A stretch of 64,000 nt of DNA, taken from NCBI RefSeq assembly GCF_023650515.1, contig NZ_CP096016.1, positions 4,342,001 to 4,406,000 of the forward strand, read 5' to 3'. Below, piece by piece: positions 25,195 to 33,620 of this stretch. This DNA is from Alkalimarinus coralli (lineage in GTDB: Bacteria; Pseudomonadota; Gammaproteobacteria; Pseudomonadales; Oleiphilaceae). Position numbers and translations under genes: made by a program. Each line of letters starts with the position of its first letter. Positions within the stretch are counted from its first letter, which is position 1. Below the pieces are notes generated by a model. The model was not told the DNA's origin. It did not search any database and saw nothing but the letters and a program-made list of their open reading frames with translations.

Positions 25195-26703
25195 ATGTCA
25201 CTTTCGATTATCTATAGTCGCGCCCGAGTCGGCGTGAGTTCTCCGTTGGTTACAGTGGAGACACATATCTCAAATGGTCTGCCCAGCCTTTCAATTGTCG
25301 GGCTTCCGGAAACTGCGGTCAAAGAGAGTAAAGACCGTGTAAGAAGCGCCCTTATTAATTCTGGCTTCGAGTTTCCCAATCGTCGAATCACTATCAACTT
25401 AGCCCCAGCTGACCTGCCCAAAGAGGGAGGGCGGTATGACTTGGCGATTGCGTTAGGCATTCTCGCAGCCTCCCATCAGTTGCCGGCTGAACAGTTAAAA
25501 GACAGAGAGTTTATAGGTGAGCTTGCATTAACCGGGGAGGTTCGTTCAGTAAAAGGCAGTTTGCCAGCGGCGATGGCTTGCGGCAAAGCACAGCGAACGC
25601 TTTATGTTCCGCAGGCGAATAGTGATGAGGCTGCTCTGTGTCGCTCAACCCGGGTATTAGCGGCCAAGCACCTGCTTGATGTCTGTGCTGATATCAAAGG
25701 TGATAGTCATTTATCTGAGTTAATTTTTGGTGAATCTGCCCAGAGTGGTCAAGCTGTGCCTGATTTGATCGAAGTGAAAGGGCAATTTCTGGCCCGGCGA
25801 GCGCTAGAGATAGCTGCGGCTGCCAGTCTCAACCTGCTGTTTTACGGCCCGCCGGGTACCGGTAAAAGCATGTTGGCCTCTCGGTTGCCGGGTATTCTGC
25901 CTGGACTAAGTGAACAAGAGGCGTTAGAAGTTGCTGCCATTCACTCAATCAGTGGTCAACCTGTTGATGTTACAAGTTGGGGACGTCGCCCGTTCAGAAC
26001 GCCACACCATACCGCGTCTGCGGTTGCATTGGTGGGTGGCGGAAGTTCACCTAAGCCGGGTGAAATTTCACTGGCTCACAACGGCGTACTGTTTCTGGAT
26101 GAGCTACCAGAGTACAGCCGGAAAGTACTGGAGGTGCTGCGAGAGCCACTGGAAAGCGGGCAAATAGCCATTTCAAGAGCGGCTTCACAGATTACCTTTC
26201 CAGCGCGATTTCAACTAGTCGCCGCTATGAACCCATGCCCCTGCGGTTACCATGGGCACCCCAGTATTGAGTGCACCGATACGCCTCAGCAGGTGGCCAA
26301 ATACCGGCAAAAACTCTCAGGCCCCTTATTAGACCGTTTTGACATGCATGTCGAAGTGCCAGCGCAAGCTGCAGAGGTTTTGATCACCAAATCTATTAAT
26401 ACAGAAAGCAGTGAAACGGTCAGGGCGCGGGTGTTAGCCGCACGGGAAATTCAACAGCAGCGATCTGGCAAAGCAAACCGGGAGTTGTCGGGCAGTGAGC
26501 TGGAAGAGGTCTGCAAGCTAAATAATCAATCTCGCGCACTGCTTGAAAACGCAATGAATCGACTGGGGCTTTCAGCGCGAGCCTTTCACCGAGTGTTACG
26601 TGTTGCGCGAACCATCGCAGACCTTCAACAGGTTGATACGGTATCCATGCAGCATATAACAGAGGCGCTGGGGTATCGGAAGCTGGATCGCAAAGCGACT
26701 TGA
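25195..26703 (+). CDS. comM: YifB/ComM-family Mg-chelatase-like AAA+ ATPase
   Basis: A 502-residue protein. Residues about 20-140 form the LonC-like N-terminal domain (VGLPETAVKESKDRVRSAL); the AAA+ core has Walker A YGPPGTGKSMLASR (about 219-232) and Walker B GVLFLDELPEYS; NPCPCGYHG is the family's cysteine motif, and the C terminus has RAFHRVLRVARTIADL. Vibrio ComM is a hexameric helicase that promotes branch migration during natural transformation. The family is widespread also in organisms without known competence, so that role is inferred. Start ATG follows AAGGA. Confidence 0.92.
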   Translation: MSLSIIYSRARVGVSSPLVTVETHISNGLPSLSIVGLPETAVKESKDRVRSALINSGFEFPNRRITINLAPADLPKEGGRYDLAIALGILAASHQLPAEQLKDREFIGELALTGEVRSVKGSLPAAMACGKAQRTLYVPQANSDEAALCRSTRVLAAKHLLDVCADIKGDSHLSELIFGESAQSGQAVPDLIEVKGQFLARRALEIAAAASLNLLFYGPPGTGKSMLASRLPGILPGLSEQEALEVAAIHSISGQPVDVTSWGRRPFRTPHHTASAVALVGGGSSPKPGEISLAHNGVLFLDELPEYSRKVLEVLREPLESGQIAISRAASQITFPARFQLVAAMNPCPCGYHGHPSIECTDTPQQVAKYRQKLSGPLLDRFDMHVEVPAQAAEVLITKSINTESSETVRARVLAAREIQQQRSGKANRELSGSELEEVCKLNNQSRALLENAMNRLGLSARAFHRVLRVARTIADLQQVDTVSMQHITEALGYRKLDRKAT

Positions 26704-26720
26704 ATAGAGGGACTATAAGA

Positions 26721-26752
26721 AAAAAAGCCGCTTGATCTCTCAAACGGCTTAT
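26721..26752 (-). terminator. Terminator between comM and the small exported-protein gene
   Basis: AAGCCG-C-TTGA and TCAA-A-CGGCTT arms (26725-26750) form a 10-bp stem with one mismatch; on the minus strand a run of seven T follows. It can end minus-strand transcription arriving from 26933. Confidence 0.65.
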
Positions 26753-26932
26753 CAAAAGGGTCTTAAAAGGAAGACAGAATCATGAATAAGTTTCAGTGAT
26801 TCTATTGGCTATTATAGTCGCTATTTAATACTGATTTGGTTAAATAGTGTGCAAATTCTGTCAAACATTGTGAAATGCGCTGATGGTGCTGTTTGTCGTC
26901 TCCATTCGTCAGGGCTACGTTTTGTGGCGCTT

Positions 26933-27163
26933 TTACCCTTTTCTGTCTAATGGCCTCAATGTTTTACTCTTCGTCCAATAAAAACCTTTTTTGTAGGCTT
27001 TTTGCTGACGCTTGATATTCTGACGATCCGCATCATCGGGTAGCAGTGACATGAGTTCAGCTTGGGTAATTAGTTTTGATGATGGAGCCTCTAAATTACC
27101 TGCACTCGCTGCGGATGTGAGCGAGAACAATAGAATAAGTATCGATAAACCGGTTGCCTTCAT
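26933..27163 (-). CDS. Small exported protein of unknown function
   Basis: A 76-residue protein I do not recognise. It starts with a convincing signal peptide (MKATGLSILILLFSLTSAASA, cleavage near residue 21), leaving a ~55-residue basic mature part (MSLLPDDADRQNIKRQQKAY ... TKSKTLRPLDRK). GGAGGT precedes the ATG at a good distance, which supports a real gene. It follows the nrt operon on the same strand with about 180 nt between, in which an 18-bp tandem repeat lies. Confidence 0.6.
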   Translation of the reverse strand: MKATGLSILILLFSLTSAASAGNLEAPSSKLITQAELMSLLPDDADRQNIKRQQKAYKKGFYWTKSKTLRPLDRKG

Positions 27164-27283
27164 CTTGGGTGACCTCCCCTCTGCGATGACTAATGCTCAA
27201 ACAAGTCGATGTTTGCTGCATGACCTTGCTAATAGCTAGTACATCGGCAGAGGTTGAGGAAACTTTAATACTGTGGCGGCGAT

Positions 27284-27337
27284 GGTTATTAGTAGAGCGC
27301 TGGCTATTAGCAGGGCGCTGGTTATTAGCAGGGTGAT
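27284..27337. repeat. 18-bp tandem repeat, three units
   Basis: Three successive 18-bp units of the form GG(T/C)TATTAG(T/C)AG(A/G)G(C/T)G(C/A)T (27284, 27302, 27320). They begin 4 nt beyond the nrtD stop codon. A slippage-prone VNTR-like array. Confidence 0.75.
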
Positions 27338-27340
27338 AAT

Positions 27341-28138
27341 TCAAGCTGCTTCAGGTTTGCTGTGCCGCTCGTGCAAGAATGATAGTACCTGCGCCCGATA
27401 GTGGTTATAGGTAACATTGTCTGCCAGCTCGAGTCGGTTTCTTGGTCTCGGTAGTTCAATATCCAGAATTTCCCCCACTGTGGCGGCTGGCCCATTAGTC
27501 ATCATTACGATTCGGTCAGAAAGCAGGACGGCTTCATCAACATCGTGAGTAATCATAATGACCGTGTTATTCTGCTCCGCCTGAATCTCCATCAGTGAGT
27601 CTTGCAGGTGGGAGCGGGTCAGCGCATCCAATGCCCCAAACGGCTCGTCCATCAGCAGTACTTTAGGCTTCATTGCCAAGGCTCGGGCGATGCCGATTCG
27701 TTGTTTCATCCCCCCTGATATTTCGCCGGGCCGTTTGCGCGCTGCATGGGTCATGTGCACTAACTCCAGGTTATGCATGATCCAGTCGTGTCGCTCCCGC
27801 TTGTTCATGGTGCGCGAGAATACGGTATCAACGGCGAGTTTGACGTTTTCGTAACAGCTCAGCCAGGGTAGAAGAGAGTGGTTTTGAAAGACCACAGAGC
27901 GCTCTGGCCCCGGCTCGGAAACTTCTTTGCCATCTAAAATGACTCCGCCGCAGGTTGCCTGGTATAACCCCGCGACAATGTTTAGTACGGTTGATTTACC
28001 GCAGCCGGAGTGCCCGATAAGAGAGATAAACTCGCCTTTGTCGATCTTTAAATCAACGCCATCCAGCGCTTTGAATGGCCCTGTGGGGGTAGGAAACTCA
28101 ATCGATACTTGTTCAATACTTAAATATGATGCGCTCAT
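27341..28138 (-). CDS. nrtD: Nitrate/nitrite-type ABC transporter ATPase
   Basis: A 265-residue ABC ATPase of the NrtD/SsuB/TauB family. Walker A is GHSGCGKST (about residues 43-51), the signature is ISGGMKQRIGIARALA, Walker B is VLLMDEPFGALDALTR, and the H-loop is MITHDVDEAVLLSDR; ILDIELPRPRNRLEL near the end is typical of the nitrate subfamily. It energises the NrtA/NrtB importer encoded upstream. Separated from nrtB by 131 bp that contain a REP-like hairpin and a fragment of the MITE. Confidence 0.88.
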   Translation of the reverse strand: MSASYLSIEQVSIEFPTPTGPFKALDGVDLKIDKGEFISLIGHSGCGKSTVLNIVAGLYQATCGGVILDGKEVSEPGPERSVVFQNHSLLPWLSCYENVKLAVDTVFSRTMNKRERHDWIMHNLELVHMTHAARKRPGEISGGMKQRIGIARALAMKPKVLLMDEPFGALDALTRSHLQDSLMEIQAEQNNTVIMITHDVDEAVLLSDRIVMMTNGPAATVGEILDIELPRPRNRLELADNVTYNHYRAQVLSFLHERHSKPEAA

Positions 28139-28178
28139 GTGATTACTCCGTTATCAAATTTTTATATACCGTATGAGT

Positions 28179-28200
28179 CATCCCCGCCTACGCGAGGATG
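28179..28200. repeat. REP-like hairpin inside the nrt operon
   Basis: CATCCcCGC-CTAC-GCGaGGATG is an imperfect palindrome with a 4-nt loop, in the nrtB-nrtD gap. Related words occur at 6689-6772. It may stabilise or process the nrtAB part of the mRNA. Confidence 0.5.
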
Positions 28201-28221
28201 GCTGTCTTCGAATTAAGGTTG

Positions 28222-28261
28222 TTTTGTCTTTGATTCGCTCATAACGTCGTGCAAAGCTCTC
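28222..28261. mobile_element. MITE-like element, 3' end fragment (about 40 bp)
   Basis: TTTTGTCTTTGATTCGCTCA followed by TAACGTCGTGCAAAGCTCTC equals the right end of the 140-bp element (compare 22463-22502). The left part is absent, so this is a decayed or partially deleted copy lying between nrtB and nrtD. Confidence 0.75.
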
Positions 28262-28269
28262 TTTACGTA

Positions 28270-29292
28270 TTATTTAAGGATGGCGTTTTTATCCCATGAA
28301 ACCCGTTTTTGCAGTGTGAGCATCAACCGGTCTAGCACAAACCCGATAAAACCGATGGTAAGTACGGCGACCATTATTCTGCCAAGGGAGTTCGAGCTAC
28401 CATTTTGGAACTCGTCCCATACAAATTTACCGAGTCCGGGGTTTTGGGCCAGCATCTCTGCGGCAATGAGTACCATCCAGCCAACGCCTAGCGAAAGTCT
28501 TAGGCCGGTAAATATCATCGGAATAGAAGAGGGCAAAACGACTTTGCTCAGCTTTTGAAACCAGTTCAACCTCAGTACCCGGCTCACATTGATCAAGTCT
28601 TTATCGATTGAACTGACACCCACAGCTGTATTGATGAGTGTTGGCCATAGGCAGCAAAGCGTGACGGTGATGGCTGATGTAACAAACGATTTTGCAAATA
28701 GCGGGTCGTCACTGACGTACACGGCGCTTACCACCATGGTGACGATAGGCAGCCAGGCAAGCGGAGAAACCGGCTTAAAAATCTGAATAAGCGGATCCAG
28801 AGCAGAATAGACGGTTCGGTTCAGGCCGCAAACTATGCCGATCGGAATGGCAATAAAGCTCGCCAGCAGAAAGCCGGTAAAGACGGTGTAGAGACTGGTC
28901 CATATCTGGTCAAGGTAAGTCGGGCGGCCGTTGTAGTCACGCCATTTAACGGTTGCTTCCGGGTTCTTTTCCAGCTTTGCTGCATTTCGCTTCTCCTGTC
29001 GTTGATAGAAGGCAGCCTCTTTTTCGCGTTCAGCCTGATGTTCAGCAATGAGCCCTTTAGCCTGCTCTATTACCTGACTTGGCCCCGGCACCTGCCCAAG
29101 GCTTGTATTGACCCTCGATGCCGAAACGTCCCAAAGAAACAGAAATAGTGCAAATGCCAGTAGCGGAATACCAAGCGACTTAAAGATAATATTCAGTTGC
29201 TCGCCGGGCTTCTCTCCCTGGGCAAGTTTTAGTACAGGAGTCAGCCAGCCAAGCCCGGTAGACTCAAAGAAATGGGTAATTCGTGTGGACAT
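28270..29292 (-). CDS. nrtB: Nitrate/nitrite-type ABC transporter permease
   Basis: A 340-residue inner-membrane permease of the BPD_transp_1 / SsuC type. A first hydrophobic segment (IPLLAFALFLFLWDVSAS) is followed by a hydrophilic stretch of about 65 residues (REKEAAFYQRQEKRNAAKLEK) and then the transport domain with GIVCGLNRTVYSALDPLIQI and the EAA-like loop. The long N-terminal insertion is typical of proteobacterial nitrate permeases. AAGGTGA precedes the ATG. A stem-loop lies in the 119-nt gap to nrtA. Confidence 0.87.
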   Translation of the reverse strand: MSTRITHFFESTGLGWLTPVLKLAQGEKPGEQLNIIFKSLGIPLLAFALFLFLWDVSASRVNTSLGQVPGPSQVIEQAKGLIAEHQAEREKEAAFYQRQEKRNAAKLEKNPEATVKWRDYNGRPTYLDQIWTSLYTVFTGFLLASFIAIPIGIVCGLNRTVYSALDPLIQIFKPVSPLAWLPIVTMVVSAVYVSDDPLFAKSFVTSAITVTLCCLWPTLINTAVGVSSIDKDLINVSRVLRLNWFQKLSKVVLPSSIPMIFTGLRLSLGVGWMVLIAAEMLAQNPGLGKFVWDEFQNGSSNSLGRIMVAVLTIGFIGFVLDRLMLTLQKRVSWDKNAILK

Positions 29293-29362
29293 AGGCTGTC
29301 ACCTTTTTAGTCATTTGTGGTGGCAATTATTAACAGCAGCGCATTTATCAATGCTGCAGTGG

Positions 29363-29401
29363 TATGAGGTGCGTTTGACACCTCATATTTGACGCCTCAT
29401 A
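29363..29401 (-). repeat. Stem-loop and 14-bp tandem repeat between nrtA and nrtB
   Basis: TATGAGGTG (29363-29371) pairs with CACCTCATA (29379-29387), and TTTGACACCTCATA is followed directly by TTTGACGCCTCATA (29374-29387, 29388-29401). The 9-bp stem 3' of the binding-protein gene could protect its mRNA segment and raise its level over the permease, as in other ABC operons. Confidence 0.55.
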
Positions 29402-29411
29402 GATGAGCGGA

Positions 29412-30794
29412 TTAAATCTTCTCGCTGCCTTTCAGGCCAATTGAAAACTTTTCCAGGTACGCATTGGGTTGTTTGCCGTCGTAGGTAACCCCGTCAACAA
29501 ACTCTGACTGCGGTGCTTTAAAGCCGTCCTCAGTGGCAAAGTCCGGAAAGTCGCTGGCTTGTAGCTTGCCTTCTGCGATTAGCTCTTTGGCTGCCTGGGC
29601 ATAAATATCAGGGCGGTAGACGCTTTTTGCGATATCCATATACCAGCTGTCGGGCTTATGCTCGGCAATCTGTCCCCAGCGGCGCATTTGGGTTAAATAC
29701 CAGATGGCATCGCTGTAGTAGGGATAGGTTGCGTTGTACCGGAAGAATACGTTGAAATCGGGAACAGCGCGTTTGTCTCCTTTCTCATACTCAAATGTAC
29801 CGGTCATGCTGTTAGCAATGACGTCGTAGTCTGCTCCTACATAGTTTGGTTGCGAGAGAATCTTAACGGCCTCAGGACGGTTGCCGTTGTCGTTAGCATC
29901 CAGCCACTGCGCTGCTCTGATTAGAGACTTAACAACGGCAATATGGGTATTTGGGTACTTGTCTGCCCACCCTTTGCTTACGCCAAATACTTTTTCCGGG
30001 TTGTTTTTCCAGATCTCATAGTCGGTAATAACGGGCACGCCAATGCCTTTAAATACTGCCTGCTGGTTCCATGGTTCGCCCACACAGTAACCTTCGATAG
30101 TGCCTGCCTCCATGGTTGAGGGCATTTGAGGTGGCGGTGTGACAGAGAGCAGTGCGTCTGCGTCAATTTTCCCTGATGTATCACCTTTGTGTGGTGCGTA
30201 TAAGCCCGGGTTGATACCACCTGCCGCGAGCCAGTAGCGAAGCTCATAGTTGTGTGTGGATACCGGAAACACCATACCCATGTTGAATGGTTTGCCTTCA
30301 TCTTTGTATTTTTCGATAACGGGCTTTAAATAGTCGGCTTTGATCGGGTGAACAGGCTTACCGTCGGCGTCTTTTGGTATGTGGGGCTTCATCTCTTCCC
30401 ATACCTTATTGGATACGGTGATGCCATTGCCGTTTAGATCCATGCTAAATGCGGTGATGATGTGCGATTGCGTGCCAAATCCAATGGTTGCGCCAAGGGG
30501 TTGCCCGGCCAGCATGTGAGCACCATCAAGCTCTCCTGTAATAACCCGGTCTAGAAGCACCTTCCAGTTGGCCTGTGCTTCAAGTTGAACAAACAGCCCT
30601 TCGTCTTCAAAGAAGCCTTTTTCATAAGCAATGGCCAGTGGTGCCATATCGGTTAATTTTATAAAACCGAACTTAAGGTCTTCTTTTTCTGGCTCTGCAG
30701 CCTGCGTTATTGCGGGTAAACTCAGTGTGGCAGAGATGGATACTGACAAGATGAGTTTCTGTAACTTGCTTTTGGTCGCGGTAGAAATGCCCAT
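29412..30794 (-). CDS. nrtA: Nitrate/nitrite-type ABC transporter substrate-binding protein (NrtA/CmpA family)
   Basis: A 460-residue exported protein. A signal peptide ([21 protein letters not shown]) ends near residue 32. The mature part has the family pattern [73 protein letters not shown] and [15 protein letters not shown]. Family members bind nitrate, nitrite, cyanate or bicarbonate; the neighbouring NIT-like gene and the NtrC-type site favour nitrate/nitrite, which is inference. AAAGGAG precedes the ATG. First gene of nrtA-nrtB-nrtD. Confidence 0.9.
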   Translation of the reverse strand: MGISTATKSKLQKLILSVSISATLSLPAITQAAEPEKEDLKFGFIKLTDMAPLAIAYEKGFFEDEGLFVQLEAQANWKVLLDRVITGELDGAHMLAGQPLGATIGFGTQSHIITAFSMDLNGNGITVSNKVWEEMKPHIPKDADGKPVHPIKADYLKPVIEKYKDEGKPFNMGMVFPVSTHNYELRYWLAAGGINPGLYAPHKGDTSGKIDADALLSVTPPPQMPSTMEAGTIEGYCVGEPWNQQAVFKGIGVPVITDYEIWKNNPEKVFGVSKGWADKYPNTHIAVVKSLIRAAQWLDANDNGNRPEAVKILSQPNYVGADYDVIANSMTGTFEYEKGDKRAVPDFNVFFRYNATYPYYSDAIWYLTQMRRWGQIAEHKPDSWYMDIAKSVYRPDIYAQAAKELIAEGKLQASDFPDFATEDGFKAPQSEFVDGVTYDGKQPNAYLEKFSIGLKGSEKI

Positions 30795-30839
30795 GGGGAC
30801 TCCTTTATTAGGCTATTTAAATTACTTATTTATGGGTAT

Positions 30840-30855
30840 TTCAATGTATGTGCCA
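30840..30855 (-). promoter_or_regulatory. Candidate -24/-12 element upstream of nrtA
   Basis: On the minus strand TGGCACATACATTGAA matches TGGCAC-N5-TTGC except for A instead of the -12 C. It lies 46 nt before the nrtA start. The deviation at a near-invariant base makes this tentative; the upstream NtrC-like site gives context. Confidence 0.4.
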
Positions 30856-31018
30856 TAATTTATATATTGTTATATGTAACAATAAGTTGGTGTGTTTTTG
30901 GTGTGTTTTTGCGAATCTTTTCAGGCAATAAGTTAATAATGTTGCACTCCTAATGGAGTATTTGGTTCAGGTTTGGTGCGCTTATCTGTTTTTTAGGTGC
31001 CTGATTATGGTGGGGATG

Positions 31019-31035
31019 GGCACCGAGATGGTGCA
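31019..31035. promoter_or_regulatory. NtrC-binding-site-like palindrome upstream of nrtA
   Basis: GGCACCGAGATGGTGCA differs by one base from TGCACC-N5-GGTGCA and lies about 165 bp upstream of the candidate -24/-12 element, nearly the same geometry as at glnK-amtB. Confidence 0.6.
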
Positions 31036-31181
31036 GAAAACGGTTTAAGCGGGTGTGGCCGAATAGAGACAACTGAATTTGCAGGGGCAATCAGCTGACT
31101 GAGTAAGCCTGGTGGAGAGGTTTTAAAGTATTGTCAGAGGTTCCCTACCATGAGGGTGCGTGTTAAATCAGCGCCCAATAC

Positions 31182-32051
31182 CTATGAGTAGTGGCTGGGG
31201 CGAAATATCCACTCATACAGTTCACTGTCCATGTTTTTACCCATCAGGTTATAGGTTTTTAGCAGCAGGTCATGAGTTGCCATAATGAACTGGCTTCCAA
31301 CGGTATATATTTCGTCCGACAGGAGTTGTGGATCATTCATATGGGTGAAGTGCGTTTTCAGCAGGCCCAAAAAAATGTTCATGCTTTGTTGGTTGTTATT
31401 TGAAGCCCTGGCTTGTTGAGTTATTCGATAGTTTTCGGCACTGCTATGAACGATTTTCGCTTGGGACTTGGCTTCTAGCTGGCGTATCTCATCTGCCAGG
31501 TACTTTATTTTTGAAACGGTTCTTTCTGTGTTGGATTTCTGTGCCGCGCAGTGAGTCGCTAGCCCTCTCGCTTGCGCCGCCGCTTCAATCAGGCGGGGTA
31601 GGTCGCATAAACAGTAGCTGGCAAGTGCACGGTGGTGTTCATCAAGTTTAGAGTGCCCCGCACGCTCAAAGAGTTCCGCATTAATTTTCAGGATTAAATT
31701 AATTAGGTGGCTGTGAAGCAGAAAGTTCTGCATTACACTGTCTTTTTGCCACTGCCTTCGAATGGTTACCCATTCTCCGTTCAGTTGCTGTAACTCAGGC
31801 TCTGTGAGCAGGCTCTCCTTGTTCTGACTGAGGTCTGTCAGATGCTGGGTGGTTGCTTTCTGGATGTTATACAGTCTGTTCTCAAAAAACAGGTCGCCGC
31901 CTAGGGATGCCAGGCTTGCCGCCCGATGGCGCTGTATTTCAAGCATTAAATCCAATAACTTTTTGCTGGTGGCAATCCCTTCAAGGCGCAGCTTGTGTTG
32001 CAGGTAGAGCATGTTGGCGTCTGTCGTGCTGTTATTGTTCGTGTTGAGCAT
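31182..32051 (-). CDS. NIT-like (nitrate/nitrite-sensing) helical protein without output domain
   Basis: A 289-residue all-helical soluble protein. It resembles the NIT sensor domain of NasR: LMLEIQRHRAASLASLGGD near residues 36-54, a KATTQHLTDL segment, and LPRLIEAAAQARGLATHCA near 154-172, the counterpart of the 'RG' helix of NIT domains. No ANTAR, HTH, GGDEF or kinase part follows; the C terminus (LMGKNMDSELYEWIFRPSHY) is unrecognised. It lies immediately upstream of nrtA on the same strand, so a nitrate-dependent regulatory role for the importer is plausible but unproven. Ribosome-binding site is weak (GGA). Confidence 0.65.
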   Translation of the reverse strand: MLNTNNNSTTDANMLYLQHKLRLEGIATSKKLLDLMLEIQRHRAASLASLGGDLFFENRLYNIQKATTQHLTDLSQNKESLLTEPELQQLNGEWVTIRRQWQKDSVMQNFLLHSHLINLILKINAELFERAGHSKLDEHHRALASYCLCDLPRLIEAAAQARGLATHCAAQKSNTERTVSKIKYLADEIRQLEAKSQAKIVHSSAENYRITQQARASNNNQQSMNIFLGLLKTHFTHMNDPQLLSDEIYTVGSQFIMATHDLLLKTYNLMGKNMDSELYEWIFRPSHYS

Positions 32052-32296
32052 ATTTGGAATCCATTAAAAAATTTCTATTATTTTATGCATTGAGTATGCC
32101 AAAAGGGGTAGTTGTTTGGTTGCTTGATAGTTACTTTGAAATATCCTCTTGTCAGGGGGGCGTTCAGCTAATTATTTTTCTGCTAAGCTAATGATTTTGT
32201 AGTGGTTGAACTAAATCTATAAGGACGAGTCGAAAAAAGAGATTTAAAGCAGTTGCCAGTGGTTGGATTGATTGAATGAATACAGGGGTAATGTAG

Positions 32297-32737
32297 GTGC
32301 AGACACAAGGAAAGAAAAAAGTTCTATTTTTGTGCACAGGAAACTCGTGCCGAAGCCAAATGGCCGAAGGGTGGTCTAAAGCGCTGTTAAGTGATCAGGT
32401 TGAGGCTTACTCGGCCGGTGTCGAGACCCACGGGCTTAATCAGCATGCGGTTGCAGTGATGGCTGAGTCGGGCGTTGATATTTCAGGGCATTACTCAAAG
32501 CATATTGAAGACTTGAATGATATTGTTTTTGATCTGGTTTTTACGGTCTGTGACCATGCAAACCAGGTCTGTCCTTCGTTTACCAGTGCAACAAAGGTGG
32601 TTCACACCCCTTTTGATGATCCGCCAAAGCTAGCTGAAAAGGTGGCGGAGAACGGTGATAAATTGCAGTGTTATCGACATGTCAGAGACGAGATAAAACG
32701 CTTTGTTGAGTCAATGGGCGGGTTGTTGACTGCGTAG
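32297..32737 (+). CDS. arsC: Thioredoxin-coupled arsenate reductase ArsC (LMW-PTP fold)
   Basis: A 146-residue cytosolic enzyme reducing arsenate to arsenite. The phosphatase-like loop is CTGNSCR (Cys13 to Arg19), and the two redox cysteines are in TVCDHANQVCPSF (Cys85 and Cys92), the Cys triad of the S. aureus pI258 type that uses thioredoxin. VHTPFDDPP holds the general-acid aspartate. Start is GTG, with AGGGG upstream. No arsR, arsB or acr3 gene is nearby, so it is an orphan. Confidence 0.92.
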   Translation: MQTQGKKKVLFLCTGNSCRSQMAEGWSKALLSDQVEAYSAGVETHGLNQHAVAVMAESGVDISGHYSKHIEDLNDIVFDLVFTVCDHANQVCPSFTSATKVVHTPFDDPPKLAEKVAENGDKLQCYRHVRDEIKRFVESMGGLLTA

Positions 32738-32848
32738 ACTATCGCACTTTATTTTTGTGGGGGTTGCGAGTGTTGGCGCTTGGCTTATGTTAACTATTGA
32801 TTTTGATTGGCGAAGCCGAAGAGACTGTAATTTATTTTGTACTTCCGC

Positions 32849-33325
32849 CTAGTATTCAACCCGGTTTGGGATGCTCAGCCACTCTTGCAGAAGGGCCTGA
32901 CCTTCAGCGGGAATCAGTACAGACATGGCCATACTTCGTTGCCCAACCGGTTTTGCTATTTCCTGATACAGATAGTCGTCATCAAATCCAACCAGAGCCG
33001 CGTCTTCCCGGTTTGCAGAAAACCAGATCTTACTGACGCCAGCCCAGTATGCCGCGCCCAGACACATCGGGCATGGCTCGCAACTGGAATATAGCTCATA
33101 CCCTTTTAGATCCCAGCTTTTGAGTTTGTTGCAGGCGTTGCGAATCGCGACAATTTCTGCATGTGCGGTGGGGTCGTTTCCGGTTGTCACGTTGTTGCAG
33201 CCAGATGATATTGCAACCCCATCTTTGGCAATGATGGCTCCAAAAGGCCCGCCTTGGCCTTGCCTAATGTTTTGTTGTGCCAGCGCGATGGTCTGCCTGA
33301 TTAGTTCAATATGGTGCTGTTCCAT
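32849..33325 (-). CDS. Nucleoside/guanine deaminase (CDA fold)
   Basis: A 158-residue zinc deaminase. The metal/catalytic motifs are HAEIVAI (His55, Glu57) and PCPMC (Cys85, Cys88). The start LIRQTIALAQQNIRQGQGGPFGAIIAKDG and the C-terminal FDDDYLYQEIAKP fit the B. subtilis GuaD-type guanine deaminase rather than TadA, whose tRNA-binding C terminus is absent. Guanine to xanthine conversion is the likely reaction. It converges on arsC. Confidence 0.8.
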   Translation of the reverse strand: MEQHHIELIRQTIALAQQNIRQGQGGPFGAIIAKDGVAISSGCNNVTTGNDPTAHAEIVAIRNACNKLKSWDLKGYELYSSCEPCPMCLGAAYWAGVSKIWFSANREDAALVGFDDDYLYQEIAKPVGQRSMAMSVLIPAEGQALLQEWLSIPNRVEY

Positions 33326-33379
33326 AAATACACCTGCTTGTCTTTAGTCGTTTTACTGATTTAAACACGAAGTATTCGT

Positions 33380-33445
33380 AAAGTCGAAAGTCGAAAGTCG
33401 GGTGTTCCTTGATTCTACTTGCTGCATCACGGCTACGTTGTGTGA
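33380..33445. repeat. AAAGTCG heptamer x3 and a REP-like half-element
   Basis: AAAGTCG is repeated three times in tandem (33380-33400). It is followed by TTCCTTGATTC...CATCACGGCTAC (33405-33437), which matches the right arm of the palindromic element at 47789-47822. The 295-bp gap between guaD-like and trmB holds nothing else I can support. Confidence 0.45.
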
Positions 33446-33620
33446 GCCATATCGCCTTGAAGCAAGGAAGCACGGTTGAAATCGGGCTTGGGTTGCAGGG
33501 GTGTGGGCATTTATACCCTTTCAACTTGATTATTACTTGGCTCACTTTTATCATGCGCTGGCATTAATTTTCACATATGTAGCGTAATTGAACGCCAGAC
33601 AAGACGCCAAAGAGAGAGCT

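Noticed and set aside
27096-27344. Minus-strand ORF with six-residue repeats over the 18-bp tandem array
   Set aside because: Overlaps the better supported exported-protein gene start and lacks a ribosome-binding site; the repeat translation is a by-product.
32797-33094. Two plus-strand ORFs opposite the guanine-deaminase-like gene
   Set aside because: Shadow frames of the well supported minus-strand deaminase.
33306-33554. 82-codon ORF between the deaminase and trmB
   Set aside because: Runs through the heptamer repeat and REP-like half; no start signal.
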